64,000 bases of DNA from Colidextribacter sp. OB.20 (GTDB lineage Bacteria > Bacillota > Clostridia > Oscillospirales > Oscillospiraceae): assembly GCF_009911595.1 (NCBI RefSeq), contig NZ_QWKG01000019.1:1-64000 (forward strand), in the 5' to 3' direction. The position numbers and the translations under genes are program-made. A model generated the notes under the pieces. The model saw only the letters and a program-made list of their open reading frames with translations, searched no databases and had not been told where the DNA came from. Shown in pieces: positions 33,930 through 42,176 of this stretch (within the stretch, counting starts at the first letter, position 1; each line of letters opens with the position of its first letter).

Positions 33930-34544
33930 ATGGATAAAAACAGCAAACTGATTGAAAGCATTATCAATTTAGAGTGGAATATGTTCCAAAAGGTTCAAAA
34001 TATCGGCGGGAGGGCCGGCTGTCAGGACGACCAAGAGACCTTTACCATCATGCGCCGCAGCCAGTATGAAAACTGGACCGACGAAATGCTGCTCTGTTAT
34101 TATACATATGCTGTCTCCTGTGAGGAGAACGGCAGAAATCTGATGACGGAAAAATATGGCCGTATGATGGAGTATACCGATCCGCAGTACTATCAGGAGC
34201 ACATCGCGGACTATATGCCCTATGTACCGGAAAAAAACTGCCGCCTGATTAACGAAATCGTAGAAGCTATGGTCGGGTGGGGAGAGGATTTTGCGAGGCA
34301 GTACCCAAAGCTCTCCGGCGCCGGGAGACCGATTACCGCGGCCGGCGACAGCACAGGCTGTACCTCACAGGAAACCTATGAGCGGGGCGAGCTGGCGACC
34401 TACCCGACCGAGCTTTTGGAGCTTTACGCCGCCTATCTCAAAGAGCTCAAGGCACAGGGGAGGTCGCTCGCCGTCATGATCCAGGAGACCATGGTCCGTC
34501 TCTACGGCTATAAGACCATTGACGAGGCTGAGGCGAGGCTGTAA
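33930..34544 (+). CDS. DUF4125 family protein
   Basis: 204 residues, helical. Opens LIESIINLEWNMFQKVQNIG and has GCQDDQETFTIMRRSQYENW, ATYPTELLELYAAYLKELKA and a C-terminal MIQETMVRLYGYKT, all typical of DUF4125. Function unknown; it is often found beside DUF4037 genes (recalled, not searched). GGAGGGAG precedes the ATG. Last gene of the three-gene operon; no clear terminator before the convergent MerR gene. Confidence 0.82.
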   Translation: MDKNSKLIESIINLEWNMFQKVQNIGGRAGCQDDQETFTIMRRSQYENWTDEMLLCYYTYAVSCEENGRNLMTEKYGRMMEYTDPQYYQEHIADYMPYVPEKNCRLINEIVEAMVGWGEDFARQYPKLSGAGRPITAAGDSTGCTSQETYERGELATYPTELLELYAAYLKELKAQGRSLAVMIQETMVRLYGYKTIDEAEARL

Positions 34545-34570
34545 CACGGTGGAAGCGACCTAAACAGGCC

Positions 34571-35401
34571 CTAATCATTTAACAGCCGCGCGGAGATCAT
34601 AGACGCCGCGTTTTTCTCCACTGAGTTGAGAATGAATCCGGCCAAATCGCAGGCATAGAAGAACCCTTCGGTTCTCAGCCCCTGCCGGCAGATATGCGCC
34701 TCCAGGGCTGCGTAGCCCTCTGAAATATCCCATCGGCCCCGGCAGCAGACATATAAATAGTTCCCGGCGGGCTTCTCCATGTAATAGGGGAAGTCCGCTT
34801 TTTCTTTGAGCCGGGTGTAGAGGTGGCTGATGGCCCTCGGTCCGCCCTGTTCCCCCGGCCGGTGGATGGCACCCAGCTGAAAATCCGTCCGCACCCCATA
34901 CTGGCCGCACAGCGCCCGGCAGCGCTCCAGTACGGATATCAGCATCTCTTCCTCGCTGGCCGCCGGAGACATCAGCCCCTCCAATTCCCTGGCGGGAATT
35001 GCCAGCAGGTGCTCCGCGTCAAACCAGGCGGTCTGCGGAACCATGTCCGGCCCAAACTCCAGATTGCGCAGAGCACTGGACAGCACAAAGTCCATGTGCT
35101 CCAGCTTCTGCCGTTCCGCCTCCAGCCGGGACCGCTGCTCCCGCAGCAGGTCCATGGTTTGGGCGGCGTCCTGCCCCCGGAGACAGCGGCGGATCTCTTC
35201 CAGGGGTGTGCCCGTCTGGCGGAAGATGGAGATGGCGTAAAAATCATAGAACTGCTCCGCGTCGTAGTAGAAGTAGCCGTTGTCCCCCCGGTGGGCCGGG
35301 AGGAGCAGTCCCACATCCTTGTAGTGCCGCAGGGTCTCCTTGGTTGTGCCGCACAGGGCGGCGAAGGCCCCGGAGGTCAGCCAGCCTTTTTTACGTTCCA
35401 T
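34571..35401 (-). CDS. MerR family regulator with C-terminal effector-binding domain
   Basis: 276 residues. The winged-helix N-terminus (TSGAFAALCGTTKETLRHYK, then GLLLPAHRGDNGYFYYDAEQ) and the dimerisation coiled coil (~75-110) are MerR-like. The rest resembles the GyrI/BmrR-type drug-binding domain (YTRLKEKADFPYYMEKPAGN). BmrR-like proteins activate multidrug pumps, and the MATE pump gene is divergent across a 104-base gap containing a MerR-type promoter. Hence it probably senses a toxic compound and induces that pump. Confidence 0.88.
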   Translation of the reverse strand: MERKKGWLTSGAFAALCGTTKETLRHYKDVGLLLPAHRGDNGYFYYDAEQFYDFYAISIFRQTGTPLEEIRRCLRGQDAAQTMDLLREQRSRLEAERQKLEHMDFVLSSALRNLEFGPDMVPQTAWFDAEHLLAIPARELEGLMSPAASEEEMLISVLERCRALCGQYGVRTDFQLGAIHRPGEQGGPRAISHLYTRLKEKADFPYYMEKPAGNYLYVCCRGRWDISEGYAALEAHICRQGLRTEGFFYACDLAGFILNSVEKNAASMISARLLND

Positions 35402-35432
35402 AAAAATTTCCTCCCAAAATGAAAAATACCTC

Positions 35433-35463
35433 TTGACTGCGTGGCGGCCACACGGTTTATGAT
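35433..35463 (+). promoter_or_regulatory. MerR-type promoter with 19-base spacer for the MATE gene
   Basis: TTGACT (35433-35438) and TATGAT (35458-35463) are separated by 19 bases instead of 17. The spacer contains an imperfect dyad, CGTGGCGGCCACACG. Overlong spacers with a central dyad are the hallmark of promoters activated by MerR regulators through DNA distortion. Confidence 0.78.
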
Positions 35464-35505
35464 ACCCCCTGTCAAATAAAACCGCAAGACCAAAAGGAGG
35501 AAACC

Positions 35506-36843
35506 ATGGAAACCAAACTGGACTCTTACCACCTGCCTGTCACAGGCAGAAACATCCTGCGCTTCGCCTTCCCCACCATTGTCATGACGGTATTCAACAC
35601 CTTCTACACCATGGTGGACGGGCTGTTCGTCTCCAACCTCATCGGCATGGAGGCCCTGTCCGCCATCAACCTCACCGCTCCGGCCATCGCCCTGATTACG
35701 GCGGTGTCCGGGATGCTGGCTACCGGCGGCAGCGCCGTGGTGATGAAGAAAATGGGGGAGCACAAAGAACAGGAGGCCCGGCAGGATTTTACGCTACTAA
35801 TCCTCACCAACGCCGTGGTAGGCGCGGTGATGATGGCGCTGGGCTACACCCTCATGGACACCTTGCTGGGGGCTATGGGTCTCTCCCCGGCGGTGTTCAG
35901 CTACTGCCACACCTATTTGAGCAATTACCTCCTGTTCACCATCCCCATTTTGCTGATGTATAACTTCTCCCTGTACCTGATTGCCGCCGACAAGTCCACC
36001 CTGTCCCTGATCTGCACCGTGGCGGGAGGCGTGACCAACATCATCCTGGACTACGCGCTGATCTCCCTGTTCAACCTGGGCATCCAGGGCGCGGCCATCG
36101 CCACTGGCCTGGGCTACTCCATCACCGCCGTGGTGGGCTTTCTGGTGTTTCGGAAGAAAAACAATCTGCTCCACTTTGAAAAGCCGGTCCTTCGGGGAAG
36201 CGTGCTGTTCCACGCCTCCACCAACGGCATGTCGGAGCTGGCGACCTCGCTGGTGTCCGGTATCACCACCCTGCTGTTCAATATGGCGATGCTGAAATAC
36301 GTGGGTGAGGACGGCGTGGCGGCTATCACCATTATTATGTATGTACTTATGTTTGTCAGCGCCCTGTTCATCGGCTACTCCTACGGCGTGGCCCCCATGA
36401 TCTCCTACTATCATGGGGAGCAGAACCACGATAAGCTGAAAAAGCTGGTGGGATTCAGCGTCCGGTTCATTGTTGGAGTCTCCGTCCTGTGCACGGTGGT
36501 CTCCATCCTGGCAACCGTCCCCCTGGTGGGTATCTTCACCCGGCCAGACAGTCCGGTTTATGAGCTGGCTGTTACAGGAAACCGCCTGTGCTCCCTGGCC
36601 CTGCTGTTTGTGGGACTGAACGTCTTTGCCAGCGGGATGTTTACCGCCCTGTCCAACGGGGTGGTGTCCGCTGTGCTGGCCTTCTCCCGGTCCTTCCTGT
36701 TCACGGTCGCCAGTATCCAGATTATGCCCGTCCTGCTGGGGGGCGTGGCCGGCGTGTGGCTGGCAACGCCGGTGGCCGAGCTGCTGGGGACGGTTATGGC
36801 GGCGGTACTGCTGCTGAAATACCGGAAGCGTTACGGATATTGA
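35506..36843 (+). CDS. MATE family multidrug/Na+ efflux transporter
   Basis: 445 residues with about twelve membrane helices. It begins NILRFAFPTIVMTVFNTFYT, with MVDGLFVSNLIGMEALSAIN, a conserved MATE N-lobe pattern, and a second MatE lobe from ~230. The pump exports drugs or metabolites in exchange for Na+ or H+. AGGAGG precedes the ATG. Expression is probably controlled by the divergent MerR regulator. Confidence 0.92.
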   Translation: METKLDSYHLPVTGRNILRFAFPTIVMTVFNTFYTMVDGLFVSNLIGMEALSAINLTAPAIALITAVSGMLATGGSAVVMKKMGEHKEQEARQDFTLLILTNAVVGAVMMALGYTLMDTLLGAMGLSPAVFSYCHTYLSNYLLFTIPILLMYNFSLYLIAADKSTLSLICTVAGGVTNIILDYALISLFNLGIQGAAIATGLGYSITAVVGFLVFRKKNNLLHFEKPVLRGSVLFHASTNGMSELATSLVSGITTLLFNMAMLKYVGEDGVAAITIIMYVLMFVSALFIGYSYGVAPMISYYHGEQNHDKLKKLVGFSVRFIVGVSVLCTVVSILATVPLVGIFTRPDSPVYELAVTGNRLCSLALLFVGLNVFASGMFTALSNGVVSAVLAFSRSFLFTVASIQIMPVLLGGVAGVWLATPVAELLGTVMAAVLLLKYRKRYGY

Positions 36844-36890
36844 GCAAAATATTTTGGGGCAAAGGCATTTCTTTCTCTCTCCGTCTGCGG

Positions 36891-36896
36891 TATAAT
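36891..36896 (+). promoter_or_regulatory. -10 element before the response regulator gene
   Basis: A perfect TATAAT 29 bases before the ATG; the best -35 at 17 bases (TTTCTT, 36868-36873) is weak. Confidence 0.5.
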
Positions 36897-36924
36897 TTTT
36901 AAAACTGACTGAGGAGGCCGTCCC

Positions 36925-37599
36925 ATGCCCCACATCCTGATGATTGAAGACGATACCGACATCAACAACTCCACCGCCGAGTACCTGCGGCGGAAGGGCT
37001 GCCAGTGCAGCCAGGCGTTTTCCGGCACCGAGGGGCGCTCGCTCTGGCAGGCGGGCGGCGTTGACCTCCTGCTGGTGGACCTGATGCTCCCGGGGCTGTC
37101 CGGCGGCGAGCTGATCGGGGAGATCCGCAAAACCAGCCGGACGCCGGTCATCGTGCTGTCGGCCAAAACGGAGCTGTCCGACAAGGTGGAGCTGCTGGGC
37201 CTGGGGGCGGATGACTACCTGACCAAGCCCTACCAGCTGGAGGAGCTGTGGGCCCGGATACTGGTGCAGCTCCGCCACGCCAGCGCCGCTCCTGCCCAGA
37301 CCCTTCTGCGTTACCGGGACTGGGTGCTGAACCCGGAGGAGATGACCCTCACCGCCGCCGGCCAGCCGGTCAGCCTCACCGCCCACGAGTTCAGGATTGT
37401 GGAGCTGCTGGCGGGCCGGCCCAAGCGGGTGTTCACCAAGCAGCAAATCTATGAGGCGGTCTGGCAGGAGGACTGCGCCGTGGAGGACAAGACCATCACC
37501 GTCCACATCAGCAACATCCGGGCCAAGCTGCGGCCCAGCGGTACGGACAGCTACATCCAGACCGTGTGGGGCATCGGCTTTAAACTGGCAGAAGGGTGA
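36925..37599 (+). CDS. OmpR/PhoB-type response regulator
   Basis: 224 residues. The receiver domain has the acidic pair in IEDD, phosphoacceptor Asp52 (VDLMLPG) and the conserved Lys in DYLTKPY. The C-terminal winged helix (~130-224) ends HISNIRAKLRPSGTDSYIQT VWGIGFKL. The cognate kinase is most likely the one at 39484, beyond the ABC transporter genes, as in bacitracin/lantibiotic resistance modules. AGGAGG precedes the ATG. Confidence 0.93.
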   Translation: MPHILMIEDDTDINNSTAEYLRRKGCQCSQAFSGTEGRSLWQAGGVDLLLVDLMLPGLSGGELIGEIRKTSRTPVIVLSAKTELSDKVELLGLGADDYLTKPYQLEELWARILVQLRHASAAPAQTLLRYRDWVLNPEEMTLTAAGQPVSLTAHEFRIVELLAGRPKRVFTKQQIYEAVWQEDCAVEDKTITVHISNIRAKLRPSGTDSYIQTVWGIGFKLAEG

Positions 37600-37689
37600 C
37601 AACATGTAAACTTTATACTTTCTTTACCTTTTCTTTGCGATGTTTGGGCACTTGCCTGTTATCCTGTCCCTGCAAACAAGAAATCCTGT

Positions 37690-37736
37690 GGGGCCGCACA
37701 GCGCCCGCAGGCGGCTGACCGCCGTCCCTACAGAGT
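37690..37736. repeat. Degenerate palindromic repeat (GTGGGGCCG...GTCCCTACAG)
   Basis: Ends in CGCCGTCCCTACAG like the GTAGGG family, with GCGCCCGCAGGCGGCTGACC in the centre. Sits in the 160-base leader of the ABC ATPase gene. Upstream of it (37613-37645) are pyrimidine-rich CTTT repeats that could be response-regulator sites; this is only a suggestion. Confidence 0.5.
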
Positions 37737-37760
37737 TTTCAAGCAAAAGGAGGTTTTTAC

Positions 37761-38672
37761 ATGTCAGTGATACAGACAAGGGGCCTGTCCAAGCGCTACA
37801 AAGACAGATGGGCGGTGGACCGCCTGGAGCTGGTGGTGGAGCAGGGGGACATCTACGGCTTCATCGGCCAGAACGGCGCGGGCAAGTCCACCACGCTAAA
37901 GCTCCTGTGCGGCCTGGCCCGGCCCACCCAGGGGGAGGCGCTGATCTTCGGCAAGCCGGTCCGGGACTCGGTGGCCCGCCGCCGGGTCGGGGCCCTCATT
38001 GAACAGCCGGGGCTCTACCCCGACCTGAGCGGCCGGGAAAATCTGCGGCTCTACGCCGCCCTGCTGGGGCTGGACAATCCGGAGCGGCAGGTGGGGGAAA
38101 TCTTGAAGACCGTTGGCCTGTCCCCGAAGGAAAAAAAGCCGGTGCGCCACTACTCCATGGGCATGAAGCAGCGGCTGGGGGTGGCTCTGGCCCTGCTGGG
38201 CGGACCGGACCTGCTCCTGCTGGACGAGCCCATCAACGGCCTGGACCCGGAGGGCATCCGGGAGATGCGGGAGCTCCTCCTGGGGCTGAACCGGGAGCGG
38301 GGCCTGACCATTCTGGTCAGTTCTCACATTCTGGGGGAGCTGAGCAAAATTGCCACCCGGTATGGAATCATCCAGCAGGGACGGATGGTGGAGCAGATCA
38401 CCGCCGGGGAGCTTGCGCAGAAGTGCACCGACTATCTGCACCTGCGCCCGAGCCAGCCCGAGATGGCGGCAGCTCTGCTGGAGCGTGAGCTCCATCTGAA
38501 GCGCTGGGAGATGCGGCCGGAGGGTGAGATTCGCATCTACGAAGCCGCGGACACCAGGGCGGTGGGGCAGATTCTCGCCCAAGCGGGCATCGCAGTGGAG
38601 GAGATGGGCCTGCACCGGCAGGACCTGGAGGGCTATTTTCTGGAGCGGATGGGAGGAACGGATCATGTTTAA
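37761..38672 (+). CDS. ABC transporter ATP-binding protein (bacitracin/lantibiotic export type)
   Basis: 303 residues. Walker A GQNGAGKST (~37-45), signature YSMGMKQRLG (~132-141), Walker B LLLLDEPINGLDP and switch His in VSSHILGEL are complete. The extended C-terminal region is typical of BcrA/LanF-type ATPases. It drives the permease whose start overlaps its stop by 8 bases. AAAGGAGG precedes the ATG. Likely role: removal of a membrane-active antibiotic or peptide. Confidence 0.92.
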   Translation: MSVIQTRGLSKRYKDRWAVDRLELVVEQGDIYGFIGQNGAGKSTTLKLLCGLARPTQGEALIFGKPVRDSVARRRVGALIEQPGLYPDLSGRENLRLYAALLGLDNPERQVGEILKTVGLSPKEKKPVRHYSMGMKQRLGVALALLGGPDLLLLDEPINGLDPEGIREMRELLLGLNRERGLTILVSSHILGELSKIATRYGIIQQGRMVEQITAGELAQKCTDYLHLRPSQPEMAAALLERELHLKRWEMRPEGEIRIYEAADTRAVGQILAQAGIAVEEMGLHRQDLEGYFLERMGGTDHV

Positions 38673-39471
38673 TATGCTGCGTATGGACCTGCGGCGGCTG
38701 TTCAAAAGCCGGAGCTTTTACATTGTACTGGGCATTACGGCGCTGCTGCTGATTCTGGTGACCGTTATGGCCCGCTCCCTTTCCGACCCGGAGACCCTGG
38801 CCGCTATGGAGGAACAGGGGGCAGAAATCGACGAGTCCGACCGCATGATGAGCGAGTACATCCAAAATATGTCACAGCTGGACTTTATGCATGAAAGCTT
38901 GGGCAGCGGCTTTTTGCTGGTCATGACCGGGATTGGAATGACATTGTTTGTAAACGGCGATTTTTCCAGCGGATTTATCAAAAATACCTGTTGTGTCAAT
39001 CCTCGCCGCCGGGATTATGTCCTTTCAAAAGTTACTTTGGCAGGCATTTACAGTGGGATCATTACCGTTTTATCCGTCCTGCTGATGCTGTTGTCCCCAG
39101 TGCTGATCCACATGTACCCGGCGCCGGATTCCATCTCACAGATTTGGCGGTATACCCTTTGGATGTGGCTGCCCCACTGGGCGTTTGCCCTGATGGCCCT
39201 GGCCCTGGTCCTGCTGACCAGAAGCACCACCCTGGGAATCATTCTGTCTCTGGTAGCCGGGAGCGGGCTGACGGTCGCCTTTGTGGGGGCGCTGGGCAAG
39301 CTGCTGCACTGGCCTCCCCTGGAGCAATTTTTCCTCTCCTCTGTGGTAAAGGGCGGCTACGCACCTCAGAGCGGCATCACCCAAGTGTGGGTGGTTCTGG
39401 CCTGTACCTTTGCATGGGCGGCCATTTACGGAATCGGAAGCCTGCTGGCCATGGAGAAGCGGGATATTTAA
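38665..39471 (+). CDS. ABC transporter permease (ABC-2 type)
   Basis: 268 residues, six predicted membrane helices: ~18-36, 88-103, 127-150, 165-187, 193-216 and 240-262. Begins MFNMLRMDLRRLFKSRSFYI, the usual ABC-2 opening. An extracytosolic stretch lies between helices 1 and 2. The ATG at 38665 is used because GGAGG precedes it and it is coupled to the ATPase stop. Substrate unknown; gene context suggests antimicrobial peptides. Confidence 0.88.
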   Translation: MFNMLRMDLRRLFKSRSFYIVLGITALLLILVTVMARSLSDPETLAAMEEQGAEIDESDRMMSEYIQNMSQLDFMHESLGSGFLLVMTGIGMTLFVNGDFSSGFIKNTCCVNPRRRDYVLSKVTLAGIYSGIITVLSVLLMLLSPVLIHMYPAPDSISQIWRYTLWMWLPHWAFALMALALVLLTRSTTLGIILSLVAGSGLTVAFVGALGKLLHWPPLEQFFLSSVVKGGYAPQSGITQVWVVLACTFAWAAIYGIGSLLAMEKRDI

Positions 39472-39483
39472 GGAGGAATTTTC

Positions 39484-40407
39484 GTGCTGCCTGCCCTGAT
39501 TTTAGCCCTTGCCGCCCTTGGACTCGCGGCAACCCGCCTGTGGGCCTACCGTACTCAAATGCTGGAGATGGCCCGGGTGCTGGAGGAGACCCCGGCGGAG
39601 AGCAATCTGCGCCTGACTGTGGGGATGTCCGGCGCCCCGCCCCGGCGGCTGTGTCAGGCGATGAATGCCCGGCTGGAGGAGGGGCGGCAGCTCCGTCTGG
39701 AGACCCAGAAGCGGGAGCAGGAGCTGAAATACACCATGGCCTGCATCTCCCACGACATCCGCACCCCGCTGGCCGGGGCCATGGGCTACTTGCAGCTGCT
39801 GGAGGGGGAGCCGGAGCGTCAGGCGGAGTATCTGGACATCGTGGGCAAGCGGCTGGAGGAGCTGGGGGAGCTGTTGGAGGAGCTGTTCCTCTATACCCGC
39901 CTTCAAGGCGGCTCCCTGCCGCTGGAATGTGAAAGCATGGCGGCTCTGCCGCCCCTGTGGGACGCCCTGGCGGAGCTTTACCCCCAGCTGGAGGCGGCGG
40001 GGGTGGAGCCGGAGCTGCGGTTTGACCGGGAGGATATGGCGGTCTGGGCCAGTCGGGAGGCTCTGGGCCGGGTATACCGGAACCTGATTGTCAACGCCCT
40101 GCGCCACGGCGGCGGGGGGCTGACGGTCTCCGGCGGGGACGAGGTGATCTGCTTCTCCAACGAGCTGCCTCCCGGCCCCAGGCCCGACCCGGAGCACCTG
40201 TTTGACCGCTTTTACCAGAGCAGCCCCGCCCGGGCAAAGGGCGGGGCCGGTCTGGGTCTGTCCATTGTGCGGGAGCTGATGGAGAAGATGGACGGACAGG
40301 TGTCCGCGCAGATCACGGGAGACAGGCTGGAAATTAAGCTGACCTTTCGCGGTCAAAAACCTGCCGTCTACGGACATTCCCGCACAGAGCCCGGTTTTCT
40401 GATATGA
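39484..40407 (+). CDS. Sensor histidine kinase with minimal sensor region
   Basis: 307 residues. One N-terminal membrane helix (~1-20) and no extracytoplasmic domain. The H-box is CISHDIRTPLAG with phosphoacceptor His90, the N-box NLIVNALRHG (~201-210), and a G-box AGLGLSIV. A GTG start follows AAGGAGGA. Kinases of this shape often sense through the neighbouring ABC transporter, which would fit the order regulator-ATPase-permease-kinase. The partner regulator is at 36925. Confidence 0.9.
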   Translation: MLPALILALAALGLAATRLWAYRTQMLEMARVLEETPAESNLRLTVGMSGAPPRRLCQAMNARLEEGRQLRLETQKREQELKYTMACISHDIRTPLAGAMGYLQLLEGEPERQAEYLDIVGKRLEELGELLEELFLYTRLQGGSLPLECESMAALPPLWDALAELYPQLEAAGVEPELRFDREDMAVWASREALGRVYRNLIVNALRHGGGGLTVSGGDEVICFSNELPPGPRPDPEHLFDRFYQSSPARAKGGAGLGLSIVRELMEKMDGQVSAQITGDRLEIKLTFRGQKPAVYGHSRTEPGFLI

Positions 40408-40576
40408 CGCAGGTATATCGGATATCGGAGCTGCAAAATCTCAGCGTATGCTACAGCGAGGGGCGGAACGCGCTGTCTGGCCCGGTTGGTATAGTTTGAA
40501 AAACTATCAGCAAATAATTCAGCTACTCTGTCACAGATTCGGTTCACACCAGTCTAATCCTACAGGAGGTGTTTTT

Positions 40577-41422
40577 ATGAACACAAAAGAAAATCAAGAA
40601 CTGTCTGCTCTGCTTGAGCAGGCCACCGCGGGGGATAAGGCCGCGCTGGAGACGGTGCTGGCCGGTGTGCAGGATCTGGTATTCAACCTGTCTCTGCGGA
40701 TGCTGGGCACCTTCCACGACGCGGAGGACGCGTCCCAGGACATTCTGCTCAAGGTAATGACTCACCTCTCCTCCTTCAGGGGGGACAGCGCCTTCACCAC
40801 CTGGGTGTTCCGCATTGCGGTGAACCACCTCAAGGACTACAAGAAGCACATGTTCGCCCAATTCCCGTTGAGCTTTGAGTTCTACGGAGACGACATCCGT
40901 AGCGGGAAAATTCAGGACGTGCCCGACCTGACCCAGAATGTAGAGAAGACCATCCTGGCCGAGGAGCTGAAGCTGTCCTGCACGAACGTCATGCTGCAAT
41001 GTTTGGACCCGGAGAGCCGGTGCATCTTCATTCTGGGCACAATGTTCCGGGTAGACAGCCGGATTGCCGGAGACATTCTGGGCATCTCTCCGGAGACCTA
41101 CCGCCAGCGTCTCTCCCGGGTGCGGAAAAAGATGGCAGACTTCCTTTCGGAATACTGCGGCGAGTACGGGAAGGGAACCTGCCGCTGCGCGAATCGGGTC
41201 AACTATGCCATCCAGAATCATCGGATTGCCCCCAACCGGCTGGACTTTACCGCCGCCAGGCCCAGCGACACCGCTGTGGAGGTGACGGCGGCCATGGAGG
41301 AGATCGACGGATACTCCCAGCAGTTCTCGTTCTGCCGGACGTACCAGTCCCCGGAGCGGCTCAAGCAGATGATCCGTGACTTTTTAAACGGTCCGGCCTT
41401 TTCCACAGTTGCGGAAGCGTAA
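40577..41422 (+). CDS. ECF-type sigma factor with a Cys-containing C-terminal extension
   Basis: 281 residues. Region 2 reads VFNLSLRMLGTFHDAEDASQ then DILLKVMTHL, and FTTWVFRIAVNHLKDY. Region 4 (~150-190) has DPESRCIFILGTMF and AGDILGISPETYRQRLSRVR. After the usual end, ~95 extra residues begin CGEYGKGTCRC (possible metal or redox site) and include FSFCRTYQSPERLKQMIRDF. No anti-sigma gene follows; a DUF2461 gene does. AGGAGGTG precedes the ATG at 40577. The 170-base gap upstream shows no strong promoter, only a TAGTTT...AAACTA inverted repeat. Confidence 0.87.
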   Translation: MNTKENQELSALLEQATAGDKAALETVLAGVQDLVFNLSLRMLGTFHDAEDASQDILLKVMTHLSSFRGDSAFTTWVFRIAVNHLKDYKKHMFAQFPLSFEFYGDDIRSGKIQDVPDLTQNVEKTILAEELKLSCTNVMLQCLDPESRCIFILGTMFRVDSRIAGDILGISPETYRQRLSRVRKKMADFLSEYCGEYGKGTCRCANRVNYAIQNHRIAPNRLDFTAARPSDTAVEVTAAMEEIDGYSQQFSFCRTYQSPERLKQMIRDFLNGPAFSTVAEA

Positions 41423-41434
41423 GGGGGTGGAGAG

Positions 41435-42118
41435 ATGAATACACAGGTGATTTTGGACTATCTGACCGAGCTGAGCGCCAACAACAATCGGGAGTGGTAT
41501 CACGCCCACAAGGCCGAGTACCAGGCGGCTAACGGGCAATTCGAGGAGCTGATCCAGGCGCTGATCCTCCAAATCGGAGAATTTGACGGCAGCGTTCTCG
41601 GCCACGCCCCCAAGGAGCTGACCTTCAAGCTGGTGCGGGACACCAGATTCAGCCATGACAAGTCCCCCTACAACCCTGCATTTCGGGCGCACATCTCGTC
41701 CATGGGAAAGCTGCCTGTCCCGGTGGGCTACTATTTGATGCTCAAGCCGGGCGGACAATCCTTCCTGGGCGGCGGCCTGTTCGCTGACATGTTCAAGGAC
41801 GCCACCCGAATGGTGCGGGACTATATCTCGGAGCACGGCGGCGAGTGGGAGGCAGTCATAGCCGCCCCGTCCTTCCGGGAGCATTTTACGGTGGGCGGGT
41901 CAGCACTGAAAAACGTCCCGGCTGGATACGACAAGGAGCATCCCCAGGCGGAATACTTGAAGTTTAAGAGCTGGTATCTGGAATACCCCATTCAGGATGA
42001 GGAGCTTGCGGACGGCGGGCTGTTCCTGTCCAAAGCCGCGGACATATTCCGCCGGATGAAGCCCTTCAATGATTATTTGAACAAGGCGCTTGCGGGGTTC
42101 AAGATGCCGGAGCGGTAA
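41435..42118 (+). CDS. DUF2461 protein
   Basis: 227 residues. Motifs NNNREWYHAHKAEYQAANGQ, KLVRDTRFSHDKSPYNPAFR and LMLKPGGQSFLGGGLFADMF are the DUF2461/TIGR02453 signature. Cytosolic; function unknown in the family. It follows the ECF sigma gene by 12 bases with GGGGTGGAGAG before its ATG, so it is co-transcribed. Confidence 0.9.
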   Translation: MNTQVILDYLTELSANNNREWYHAHKAEYQAANGQFEELIQALILQIGEFDGSVLGHAPKELTFKLVRDTRFSHDKSPYNPAFRAHISSMGKLPVPVGYYLMLKPGGQSFLGGGLFADMFKDATRMVRDYISEHGGEWEAVIAAPSFREHFTVGGSALKNVPAGYDKEHPQAEYLKFKSWYLEYPIQDEELADGGLFLSKAADIFRRMKPFNDYLNKALAGFKMPER

Positions 42119-42148
42119 ACCTGCCAGATATATCGAAATGAAAAAGGA

Positions 42149-42176
42149 AAGGACCGGCCCAGGCCGGTCCTTCTCC
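42149..42176. terminator. Bidirectional terminator between the DUF2461 gene and hydA
   Basis: AAGGACCGGCC/GGCCGGTCCTT stem with a small loop; T-rich on the plus side, A-rich on the left for the minus strand. Confidence 0.8.

Noticed and set aside
34545-34570. Terminator between the DUF4125 and MerR genes
   Set aside because: The 26-base gap has no inverted repeat or T tract, so none is annotated.
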